Below, one piece after another: positions 18,207-25,779 of a stretch of 64,000 nt of DNA. The notes beneath the pieces are model-generated. The model did not search any database and was not told where the DNA came from. It saw only the letters and a program-made list of their open reading frames with translations. Positions within the stretch are counted from its first letter, which is position 1, and the number at the start of each line of letters is the position of its first letter. The stretch covers positions 156,855 to 220,854 of the forward strand of contig NZ_JAPDKN010000002.1 of NCBI RefSeq assembly GCF_026163565.1, in the 5' to 3' direction. This DNA comes from Chryseobacterium sp. YIM B08800 (GTDB taxonomy: Bacteria > Bacteroidota > Bacteroidia > Flavobacteriales > Weeksellaceae). The position numbers were made by a program, and so were the translations under genes.

Positions 18207-18214
18207 TACTTTTG
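18207..18214 (+). promoter_or_regulatory. -7 element just before the Lgt-like gene
   Basis: TACTTTTG matches TAnnTTTG but is only 5 bp before the ATG at 18220, so transcription from it would give an almost leaderless mRNA. It may be chance. Confidence 0.3.
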
Positions 18215-18219
18215 ATTTT

Positions 18220-18975
18220 ATGGATTTTCCTGTTACATTTCAGATTTTTGGTAAAACGATTTTGCTTCACCCCATCACAGAATCTTTAGGGATTTTTTTG
18301 GGAATGCGCTATTACACATTTTTGAAAAGAAAAAATAAAGAAAAATTTAGTAGTGTTAAGTCTTTGCTGATTCTTATTGCTGCAACTTTCGGTGCGTTAA
18401 TAGGTTCTCATACAATTGGCTCATTAGAAAGACCCGATGATTTGATAAATGCCAAGGATTTTTGGATGTATATCTGGCTAAACAATACAATTGTGGGAGG
18501 TTTAGCGGGTGGTCTCATTGGCGTTGAAGCTATGAAGAAGATCATTGGAAAAAAAGAAAGTACGGGTGACCTTATGGTTTATCCTTTGATCTTAGCCATA
18601 TTTATTGGAAGGATAGGATGTTTTTTTACCGGCATATATGAAGAAACTTATGGATTACCTACCAATTCTATTTTCGGGATGTATTTGGGAGACCAATATT
18701 TAAGACATCCTATTGCCTTATATGAAATGGTATTTTTGACGATTTTATTTATAGGATTGAAAATCTTTCAAAAAAGGTATACTTACAGATCCGGAGTTTT
18801 ATTTCAGTTATTCATGTTGTGCTACTTTTCATTCAGGTTTATTATTGATTTTCTGAAACCGAAATATAATATCATATTGGGATTAAGTACCATTCAGATA
18901 GTATGTTGTATGGTTATCATTTACTATATTTATCTTTTAAAAAACAACAAATATGAAACTATTAGAAGTCGGTAG
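18220..18975 (+). CDS. Divergent Lgt-like (prolipoprotein diacylglyceryl transferase family) membrane protein
   Basis: 251 residues, polytopic. The Lgt fold is shown by VGGLAGGLIG (residues 92-101), GRIGCFFTG (130-138), HPIALYE and a late FRFIIDFLKP. Against E. coli Lgt, the essential His of FHGGL is Ala96 here and the Asn of GRxGNF is Cys134, while the Arg (131) and the HPxxLYE motif are kept. It is also shorter than canonical Lgt. I therefore doubt that it is the housekeeping Lgt; a changed lipid-transfer or lipid-binding role is possible. It overlaps the next gene by 23 bp and forms an operon with the radical SAM gene. Confidence 0.75.
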   Translation: MDFPVTFQIFGKTILLHPITESLGIFLGMRYYTFLKRKNKEKFSSVKSLLILIAATFGALIGSHTIGSLERPDDLINAKDFWMYIWLNNTIVGGLAGGLIGVEAMKKIIGKKESTGDLMVYPLILAIFIGRIGCFFTGIYEETYGLPTNSIFGMYLGDQYLRHPIALYEMVFLTILFIGLKIFQKRYTYRSGVLFQLFMLCYFSFRFIIDFLKPKYNIILGLSTIQIVCCMVIIYYIYLLKNNKYETIRSR

Positions 18976-19186
18976 TTTTGGTGGAGACCTTGCTGCATTA
19001 GGATTAATTTTTTTATTCATTGGTCTGGTAGTATTTATTATTTCAATTATAGTTGCTGTAGTTTTAGGAATTATGGCTGCTGCAAATTCTGATAAAAAAT
19101 ACAATTTTAAACCAGCTTTAATGGGTATTCTTACTGGAATATTGATTTTCATTGCAGGAGGATGTATTTGTGGATTTAAATTATAA
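18953..19186 (+). CDS. Small membrane protein of the Lgt-like/radical SAM operon
   Basis: 77 residues with two predicted membrane helices (LIFLFIGLVVFIISIIVAVVL and ALMGILTGILIFIAGGCICG). No family recognised. It starts 23 bp inside the end of the Lgt-like gene and stops 8 bp before the radical SAM gene, so the three are almost surely translated from one mRNA. It may hold the soluble enzyme at the membrane (inference). Confidence 0.75.
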   Translation: MKLLEVGSFGGDLAALGLIFLFIGLVVFIISIIVAVVLGIMAAANSDKKYNFKPALMGILTGILIFIAGGCICGFKL

Positions 19187-19194
19187 TAGAAATT

Positions 19195-20598
19195 ATGCCG
19201 GTAAGAAATTATACGTATTACGATTATACAATCAGTCTTTGCCCGGAATGCCTGAAAAGGGTAGGAGCAAAGATTATCATTGAAGACGACTCTGTTTTTA
19301 TGACAAAAAGATGTCCTGATCACGGTTTTTTTAAAACGATGATTGCTTCGGATGTTCAATATTATAAAAACATCAGAAACTACAATAAAGCCTCAGAAAT
19401 GCCCGTTCATTTCGGTACCGATGTAGAATATGGTTGTCCGTACGATTGTGGTTTGTGTGTAGATCATGAGCAGCATAGTTGTCTTTCGATTGTAGAAGTT
19501 ACAGATCGGTGCAATCTGACGTGCCCAACGTGTTATGCGATGTCTTCACCACATTACGGAAGTCATCGGACTTTGGAAGAAATCGAGGCAATGTTTGATA
19601 TTATCGTCAAAAACGAAGGCGAACCCGATGTTGTACAAATCAGTGGAGGCGAACCGACTATTCATCCTGAATTTTTTAAGATCATGGATATTGCCAAGTC
19701 GAAACCGATCAAACATTTAATGTTAAATACCAACGGAATTCGTATTGCGAATGATCCCGGTTTTGCTGAAAAATTAGCAACTTATGCTCCTGAATTTGAA
19801 ATTTATCTTCAGTTTGATTCTTTTAAACCCGAAGTTTTGGAAGATTTCCGAGGAAAAGATCTTACGAATGTTCGGATGAAAGCTTTGGAAAAATTAAATG
19901 AATTAAATCTTTCTACAACGTTGGTGATTGTTCTTCAAAAGGGGAAAAATATCGATGAAATAGGGAAACTCATTGACTTTGCTTTAAAACAAAAATGCGT
20001 CCGTGGAATTACTTTTCAGCCTGTAGAAGTTGCCGGAAGAAACAGAGAAGATTCTGCACACGAAAAAATTACTTTAACGGAAGTAAGACAGGAAATTTTA
20101 AACCAGTTCCCGCTTTTGAAAGGAGATGATATTATTCCGGTTCCGTGTAATCCGGATGCTTTGGCGATGGGGTATATTTTAAAACTGGAAGGCGAAACGA
20201 TTCCTTTAACACGATATATCAATCCTGCTGATTTGCTGAATAATGAGACCAGAAATACCATCGTTTATGAGCAAGACAAAGGTTTGCAGATGCAGCTTTT
20301 GGATATTTTCAGTACAGGTATTTCAGTAGATAAAGTTCAGCCTAAAGTAAATCAATTACTTTGCTGTCTTCCAGAAGTTTCGGCTCCAAATTTAGATTAC
20401 GATAATCTCTTCAGAATCATTATTATGAATTTTATGGATGCTCATGATTTTGATGTTCGAGCGGTGAAAAAATCTTGCGTTCATATTGTCAATAAAGATT
20501 TAAAAATGATCCCTTTTGAGACGATGAACCTGTTTTACAGAGACGACAAAAGTAAATATCTGGAAGAATTGAGAAAAGAGGATAAGGTATTGTTTTAA
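19195..20598 (+). CDS. Radical SAM protein with Tes-like (tetraether synthase/MJ0619) cysteine layout
   Basis: 467 residues. An N-terminal zinc- or rubredoxin-like knot (Cys16, Cys19, Cys40, His43) is followed by an extra CX3CX2C set in GCPYDCGLC (81, 85, 88), the radical SAM cluster CNLTCPTC (106, 110, 113), GGEP (151-154), and late cysteines in LLCCLPEVS and KKSCVHIV. This order matches the archaeal MJ0619 family, whose studied member joins lipid chains carbon to carbon and carries several iron-sulfur clusters plus a rubredoxin-like iron. The substrate here is unknown. The Lgt-like partner suggests a membrane lipid or lipoprotein. Confidence 0.8.
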   Translation: MPVRNYTYYDYTISLCPECLKRVGAKIIIEDDSVFMTKRCPDHGFFKTMIASDVQYYKNIRNYNKASEMPVHFGTDVEYGCPYDCGLCVDHEQHSCLSIVEVTDRCNLTCPTCYAMSSPHYGSHRTLEEIEAMFDIIVKNEGEPDVVQISGGEPTIHPEFFKIMDIAKSKPIKHLMLNTNGIRIANDPGFAEKLATYAPEFEIYLQFDSFKPEVLEDFRGKDLTNVRMKALEKLNELNLSTTLVIVLQKGKNIDEIGKLIDFALKQKCVRGITFQPVEVAGRNREDSAHEKITLTEVRQEILNQFPLLKGDDIIPVPCNPDALAMGYILKLEGETIPLTRYINPADLLNNETRNTIVYEQDKGLQMQLLDIFSTGISVDKVQPKVNQLLCCLPEVSAPNLDYDNLFRIIIMNFMDAHDFDVRAVKKSCVHIVNKDLKMIPFETMNLFYRDDKSKYLEELRKEDKVLF

Positions 20599-20607
20599 GA
20601 AAAGATT

Positions 20608-21123
20608 ATGAAATTTATAGAAGAAGTAAAATCAAAGAGAAACTTTGAATCCTTTCTGATAATTTATTTTTTGACTTTTATGATATCAACTGTTTTTTCT
20701 TTAATTCTTTTTGATAATATAAAAGATTTACAGAATGAATTTAGCATTTCATTGGTAATCAAAAGTTTATTTTTCATTATTTGTTTGATTTTTATTTGGT
20801 TTTTCTTTATAAATATCCATACACAGATTTTGATAACAAAAAATGGAATCACTATAAAAAAGTTTTTTAAAACTAAATATTACGATTTTGAAGATTTAAA
20901 TTTATATTTTGAAAGGCTAGAGCCATCAAAATATAAAGACTATAAGGGTTTGTTTATAGTAAAAGGCAATGAGGTAGTTGAAAGAATTTCAAGCTTTGAT
21001 TACTCAAATTATGAAGAATTAAAGCATAGTCTTAAACTTGAAGAAAATAAAAATGTAAGAATTAATTCTTTAGATATCTTAAGACTTATGTTCGGACAAG
21101 TAGTTAAGGTTTCAAAAAGATAA
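20608..21123 (+). CDS. Membrane protein of unknown function
   Basis: 171 residues. Two membrane helices near residues 15-35 and 48-70 are followed by a soluble part beginning TQILITKNGITIKKFFKTKYYDFEDL, which looks like a PH-like beta domain as found after paired helices in many bacteria. It starts 9 bp after the radical SAM gene and may belong to that operon, but its lower-GC, Lys/Phe-rich composition suggests a looser link. Its 3' end overlaps the end of the convergent GNAT gene by 20 bp. Confidence 0.65.
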   Translation: MKFIEEVKSKRNFESFLIIYFLTFMISTVFSLILFDNIKDLQNEFSISLVIKSLFFIICLIFIWFFFINIHTQILITKNGITIKKFFKTKYYDFEDLNLYFERLEPSKYKDYKGLFIVKGNEVVERISSFDYSNYEELKHSLKLEENKNVRINSLDILRLMFGQVVKVSKR

Positions 21124-21889
21124 TTTTTAGAGAATAGAATTTATTTTTAGCGGAAGTTTCCAAGTCTTGAATTTTTCGTTCTTTTGTTTCAAGACAAAAG
21201 GACAATATAAAGGGCATAAAAATTATCTTTTCACACCCCCATAAATTTATTTTACCTCTCAGATCAAAACCTAATTTTTCATAAAGTTTCTTTGCTCCGA
21301 GATTGCTTTCAGCGACATGCAGGAATGGTGTTTTACCATCTTTAAATATTGTATTGGAAACAAATGCAACCAACTGTTTGGCAAAACCTTTTCCCAGATA
21401 ATCTGTGTCTGTGATAACGGCGCTTACTTCCGTCATGTCATTCATCTGCATTCTTTGCCCAGTTACAGCAACGAGTTTTTCGTCTTTAAAAATTCCAAAA
21501 TATTTTCCTAATTCCGGAGTTCTGTTTTTAAAATAATGCGGATAAAACTTTTTAACAAAAGCTAATAACTCTTCGTGGTTTTCATTCTGAAGTTCAATGA
21601 CTTCATCAGTATAGTCGAGTTCAATTTTGTTTTCTAAAACATATTGATCACAAACAAGCTGAGATATTTCTGTTTTAAATTCTCCTAAATCTGGTTTATT
21701 TCCGAAAATGAGAAAATCATCACAGATTTTTAAATATTCTGTGATGTCTTTTTCTTTTGCGACGTTTGATGAACCTCCGAAAGCGGCGACTTCAGGATTG
21801 TAAAACTTAGAATCTCCGAAGTTTAAGCAAAACTTTTCATGATATTCATTAAGTGAATGATATACAGGATTGTCTAATTTTTCGTACAT
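21104..21889 (-). CDS. GNAT-family N-acetyltransferase
   Basis: 261 residues. The GNAT core lies in the second half: acetyl-CoA loop TDTDYLGKGFAKQLVAFV and the final motif SNLGAKKLYEKLGFDLRGKINLWG. The substrate is unknown. The last 35 or so residues (after NLWG) read through a hairpin-bearing intergenic repeat (21151-21212) and are unlikely to be part of the fold; a stop has probably been lost. The start overlaps the surE stop as TAATG, so translation is coupled. Confidence 0.8.
   Translation of the reverse strand: MYEKLDNPVYHSLNEYHEKFCLNFGDSKFYNPEVAAFGGSSNVAKEKDITEYLKICDDFLIFGNKPDLGEFKTEISQLVCDQYVLENKIELDYTDEVIELQNENHEELLAFVKKFYPHYFKNRTPELGKYFGIFKDEKLVAVTGQRMQMNDMTEVSAVITDTDYLGKGFAKQLVAFVSNTIFKDGKTPFLHVAESNLGAKKLYEKLGFDLRGKINLWGCEKIIFMPFILSFCLETKERKIQDLETSAKNKFYSLKIIFLKP
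21151..21212. repeat. Palindromic intergenic element inside the GNAT 3' end
   Basis: Contains a 7-bp perfect hairpin CTTTTGT / ACAAAAG at 21181-21200 within a sequence of the type 'TTCCAAGTCTTGAA...CTTTTGTTTCAAGACAAAAGG', which I recall as a common flavobacterial intergenic repeat. Single copy here. Confidence 0.45.
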
Positions 21890-22659
21890 TATTTAAAATC
21901 CATTACTTCACGAAGGGTGTTCATATATTCATAAGCGGTCATATCAAACTTCACCGGAACAATTGAGATATATCCGTTTGCCAAAGCTGTTTCGTCTGCA
22001 TCTTCAGATTCATCCATATTGTTGAAATATCCGGTTAGCCAGTAATATTTTTTACCATGCGGGTTGATTCTTTCATCAAAACTTTCTTCCCATTTTGCAT
22101 GAGCCTGTTTGCAGATTTTTACCCCTTTTATTTCTTCTTTTAAAAGCTTGGGAATATTTACATTAAGCACAACTCCTTTAGGCATTGGGTTTTCTAAAGT
22201 TTTTCTTACAATTTCCTGAATATATTCTTTTGCCTGCGTAAAATCTGCTTCCCAACTAAAATCTAAAAGTGAAAAACCTATCGAAGGAAGACCTTCTACA
22301 CCGCCTTCTACAGCTGCAGACATCGTCCCCGAATAAATTACATTGATAGAAGAGTTTGCCCCATGATTGATTCCCGATACCACAAGATCTGGTCTTCTTG
22401 GAAGTATTTTATCTAAAGCCATCTTCACGCAGTCAACAGGAGTTCCGCTGCATGAAAAATCTTTTTGTGGGCCTCCAAGCTGTACTTCTTCATAGCTTAA
22501 GGTCGAGTTTATCGTGATTGCGTGACCTTTTCCGCTTTGTGGAGAGTTGGGAGCAACCACAATTACTTCCCCTATTTCATTCATAAATTCTACAAGATTT
22601 CTGATACCCGGAGCTGTAATACCGTCGTCATTTGTTACCAGAATAAGTGGTTTTTCCAT
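21889..22659 (-). CDS. surE: 5'-nucleotidase SurE
   Basis: A metal-dependent phosphatase acting on nucleoside 5'-monophosphates (also polyphosphate in some species), cytosolic. 256 residues. Family motifs are VTNDDGITAPGI (metal-binding Asp pair), NSPQSGKGHAIT, SGTPVDCVKMAL and VSGINHGANSSINVIYSGTMSAA. It begins the surE-GNAT pair and has a divergent protease gene upstream. Confidence 0.95.
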   Translation of the reverse strand: MEKPLILVTNDDGITAPGIRNLVEFMNEIGEVIVVAPNSPQSGKGHAITINSTLSYEEVQLGGPQKDFSCSGTPVDCVKMALDKILPRRPDLVVSGINHGANSSINVIYSGTMSAAVEGGVEGLPSIGFSLLDFSWEADFTQAKEYIQEIVRKTLENPMPKGVVLNVNIPKLLKEEIKGVKICKQAHAKWEESFDERINPHGKKYYWLTGYFNNMDESEDADETALANGYISIVPVKFDMTAYEYMNTLREVMDFK

Positions 22660-22694
22660 AAAAATTTAATTTTAACAAAATTACTTAAAACTAA

Positions 22695-22724
22695 TTGATA
22701 ATTGTAAATAAGGTATTAAATTTG
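22695..22724 (+). promoter_or_regulatory. Promoter of the tail-specific protease gene
   Basis: TTG (22695-22697), exactly 19 bp, then TAAATTTG (22717-22724): a full match to the Bacteroidetes consensus. It predicts a 5' leader of about 70 nt. Confidence 0.75.
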
Positions 22725-22802
22725 ATAGTTTGTAACAGTCATTTAATAAATGCTACTTATTATATGATTTAAAAGAATTTAATAAAAATATATTACAGAT
22801 TT

Positions 22803-24932
22803 ATGTGGAAAAATTTTAAGCTAAATAAATTTCTACTCTTTATTCCATTAACAAGTCTTATGTTTTGTTTCAACTCGCCAAAGAATGACGATGAGAAAAT
22901 GCAGACGATAATGGTAAGCGTTAAAAATACTCTTTCTTACTTACACTACAGTCCAAAACCTATCAATGATGCCTATTCAAAAGATGTTTACAAGCATTAT
23001 TTTGAAATGATCGATCCTGGGAAAAGATATTTTCTTCAATCTGATATGAACGAATTTGCCAAGCACGAAACAAAGCTTGACGATTATATCAATCAGGGGG
23101 ATTTGCAGTTTTATAAGCTGACAATTGATAGATTATATCAAAGAGTAGATGAAATCGATAAAATCACCCAAGAGATTTTCAGCAAGCCAATTAATTTGGA
23201 AGAAGACGAAACGCTTACTTTGGAATCTAAATTGAAAAAAGTTCCTGCAGATCAAAAGGAGCAGTATAATGAGTGGAAAAAATTCATCAAATACAATATT
23301 CTTCAGGAAATTGAATCGATGAACAGCAAAGAAGAAGCTCAGAAAGAAAAAAAAGATTCAGTTCAGAAGTTTAAGCTGAAAGATACCATTAAACTTGAGA
23401 TTCTTAGCCCTCAGCAAAAGTTGACAAAAGCTACAGACGAGGTAAAAGATTTGGTGAAAGAAACCTTTACCAGATTCAAAAAAAGAAAAAAAATGGACTG
23501 GTTTTCGGTGTATATGAATGCTTATACAGAAGTTTTCGACCCGCACACCAATTATTATTCTCCAAAAGATAAAGAAGATTTTGATACTCAGTTTAAAGGA
23601 AAAGTGATCGGAATCGGGGCTATTATTCAGGAGAAAAAAGGAAATCTTTATTTAGGTGCATTAACGATCGGGGCTCCGGCTTGGAAATCTAAAAAACTTT
23701 CAGAAGGTGATAAAATCTTAAAAGTAAAATCTAAACCGAAAGAAGATCACGTAAACGTTGTGGGAATGCTTTCTGATGAGGCAGTTCGTTTGATCAGAGG
23801 AGAAAAAGGAACTCCGGTTACTTTAACGGTTCAGAAAAAAGATAAAACGATTGTAGAAGTAACGATGATCCGTGAAGAAGTGGCTATTGAAGATACTTTT
23901 GCGAAAAGTATTATTGTAAATTCTCCAAACGGAAAAAAATACGGATTCATCAATCTTCCAAGCTTTAATGCAGATTTCGAAGATGAAAAAGGAAGAAATG
24001 CTTCTGATGACATCAAAAACGAAATCATCAAGTTGAAAGCTCAGAATATTGAAGGAATTGTTTTAGACCTTAGAAATAACGGTGGTGGTTCATTAACGGA
24101 AGTTGGTGATATCATGGGATTATTTATGAATGCAGGTCCTTATGTTCAGGTAAAAGACGGAAACGGAAAAATTCAGACATTAAAAAACAAGCAGGAAACT
24201 CCAATCTGGACGGGCCCTTTAGTAATTATGCAGAATGAAATTTCAGCTTCGGCTTCAGAAATTTTAGCTGGTGTAATGCAGGATTACGGAAGAGCAATTA
24301 TTGTAGGTTCGCCACAATCTTATGGTAAAGGAACGGTACAAACTTTTGTAGACCTAAACAGATTCTTAAATAGTGAAGACGATTTCGGATCTTTAAAACT
24401 GACGATTCAGAAGTTCTACAGAATAACCGGAGAATCTAATCAGAGAAAAGGAATTGTTTCTGACGTTCAGATGAAAGACTTCTTTACTTATGCAGAAATT
24501 GGGGAAAGATATGATGATTTTGCTTTAGCTTGGGACAAAATTCCGAGTGCTACTTTCCAAAAGCTGAGTTATTTTGATGTTAAAGCTTTAGAAAAAGCGA
24601 GCAACGACAGAATGGCAAAAAATGCAAACTATCAATTGTTGCTTGAGTCCGCTCAATGGAGAGAGCAATTAGACAAAGAAGAGACCATTACTTTAAATAT
24701 CAATAAGTTTAATGACTTGATGAAACACAGAAAGTCTCAAATTGAAAAGTTTAAAAAGCTTACGAAATTTGACAACGGATTAAAATTTGAAATGTATCCT
24801 GCAGAGATCGAAAGAGAGAAGAAGGATGAGGTTTTCAAGAAGAAATCTGAAATGTGGATCAAGAACCTTAGAAAAGATTCTTACCTTCAGGAAGCGATGA
24901 ATATCGTTGCAGATATGAAGGCTAAAGTTTAA
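22803..24932 (+). CDS. prc: Carboxy-terminal (tail-specific) processing protease, S41 family
   Basis: 709 residues, the long Prc/Tsp type: N-terminal hydrophobic segment (residues 5-24), N-terminal helical domain, PDZ domain (about 250-345), S41 catalytic domain (about 370-570) and a C-terminal DUF3340-like helical part. The catalytic serine is in SASASEILAGVMQDYG and the lysine in SYGKGTVQTF; LDLRNNGGGSL is the usual block before them. It trims or degrades envelope proteins by their C-termini. It is flanked by a consensus promoter and a strong terminator, so monocistronic. Confidence 0.93.
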   Translation: MWKNFKLNKFLLFIPLTSLMFCFNSPKNDDEKMQTIMVSVKNTLSYLHYSPKPINDAYSKDVYKHYFEMIDPGKRYFLQSDMNEFAKHETKLDDYINQGDLQFYKLTIDRLYQRVDEIDKITQEIFSKPINLEEDETLTLESKLKKVPADQKEQYNEWKKFIKYNILQEIESMNSKEEAQKEKKDSVQKFKLKDTIKLEILSPQQKLTKATDEVKDLVKETFTRFKKRKKMDWFSVYMNAYTEVFDPHTNYYSPKDKEDFDTQFKGKVIGIGAIIQEKKGNLYLGALTIGAPAWKSKKLSEGDKILKVKSKPKEDHVNVVGMLSDEAVRLIRGEKGTPVTLTVQKKDKTIVEVTMIREEVAIEDTFAKSIIVNSPNGKKYGFINLPSFNADFEDEKGRNASDDIKNEIIKLKAQNIEGIVLDLRNNGGGSLTEVGDIMGLFMNAGPYVQVKDGNGKIQTLKNKQETPIWTGPLVIMQNEISASASEILAGVMQDYGRAIIVGSPQSYGKGTVQTFVDLNRFLNSEDDFGSLKLTIQKFYRITGESNQRKGIVSDVQMKDFFTYAEIGERYDDFALAWDKIPSATFQKLSYFDVKALEKASNDRMAKNANYQLLLESAQWREQLDKEETITLNINKFNDLMKHRKSQIEKFKKLTKFDNGLKFEMYPAEIEREKKDEVFKKKSEMWIKNLRKDSYLQEAMNIVADMKAKV

Positions 24933-24944
24933 GATTATATTATA

Positions 24945-24982
24945 AAAAAGCGGCGCTAATCGAAGATTAGCGCCGCTTTTTT
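24945..24982. terminator. Terminator between prc and sodC
   Basis: Perfect 16-bp stem AAAAAGCGGCGCTAAT / ATTAGCGCCGCTTTTT (24945-24960 and 24966-24981), 5-nt loop, T-run on the plus side and A-run on the other. It can serve both convergent genes. Confidence 0.92.
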
Positions 24983-24998
24983 GTTAAGAATAGAGAAG

Positions 24999-25502
24999 TT
25001 ATTTAATTTCTATACAACCCACTCTTCCGCCCGCATTTCCTGTTGGCTGCGTCATAAAATCGTCTTTATCAGCATGAATGATGATTCCTTTGCCGATAAT
25101 GTTTTTAGATTCATCTACACAGTCTAAACACCATTTATCAGTTTTAAAAGTCAATTTTGCTTTTCCGTCAGTTCCGGCTTCCAGATTTCCGATATCTCCC
25201 ATGTGGAAGTGTTCAGAACCCCATTTTCCGTGATCATTTTTACCGGGATTCCAATGTCCGCCTGCAGAAGTCGCGTCCGGAGCGGAACAATCGCCTTTTT
25301 CATGAATGTGTACCGCATGAATTCCCGGTGTAAGATTCGTTACTTCCAGATCCATAACCACTTCATTTCCGTTTTGAGTAAATTTTGCCGTTCCGCCTGT
25401 TTCGGTTCCGCTTTTTGCCAGAACGTTGTAGGTTTTACTAGAACTGCATGATGCTGCAAATAAAGCGCAACTGGCTAATAATGTTAATGTTTGTAGTTTC
25501 AT
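24999..25502 (-). CDS. sodC: Cu/Zn superoxide dismutase family lipoprotein
   Basis: 167 residues. Signal peptide with lipobox LFAASC (Cys19), so anchored in the envelope. The dismutase fold is seen in HAVHIHEKGDCS, the zinc loop GGHWNPGKNDHGKWGSEHFHMGD, a disulfide partner in GGRVGCIEI and the histidine segment GIIIHADKDDF. It removes superoxide in the periplasm. Length and ligands look complete. Confidence 0.92.
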   Translation of the reverse strand: MKLQTLTLLASCALFAASCSSSKTYNVLAKSGTETGGTAKFTQNGNEVVMDLEVTNLTPGIHAVHIHEKGDCSAPDATSAGGHWNPGKNDHGKWGSEHFHMGDIGNLEAGTDGKAKLTFKTDKWCLDCVDESKNIIGKGIIIHADKDDFMTQPTGNAGGRVGCIEIK

Positions 25503-25753
25503 AAATTAATATTTAAATGTTGTGACGATAAATTTAATAAACAATTTCAGAACCATTTATGATTTGAAATTATTTAATACATAGTAACAATCTTGATACC
25601 GAAATGGGTTTACAAGAGACTTTTACATTTGCTTTCAATGAATATTACGTTTTATAAAAGCAGTCCTTTTAAATTAAAAAATCAAAAAAAGCGATTCAGT
25701 TTGCAAATTCTACAGCTCAGTAACAAAAAATTTAAAGGCATTAAAATTCATCC

Positions 25754-25761
25754 TATTTTTG
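25754..25761 (+). promoter_or_regulatory. -7 element for the TonB-dependent receptor
   Basis: TATTTTTG is an exact TAnnTTTG match, with transcription expected near 25768. This excludes the in-frame TTG at 25759 and supports ATG 25780 as the start. Confidence 0.6.
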
Positions 25762-25779
25762 ATTCGAATTAAAACAGCT

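Noticed and set aside
18220..18975. Housekeeping lgt
   Set aside because: The essential His and the conserved Asn are replaced, and the protein is short and linked to a radical SAM gene.
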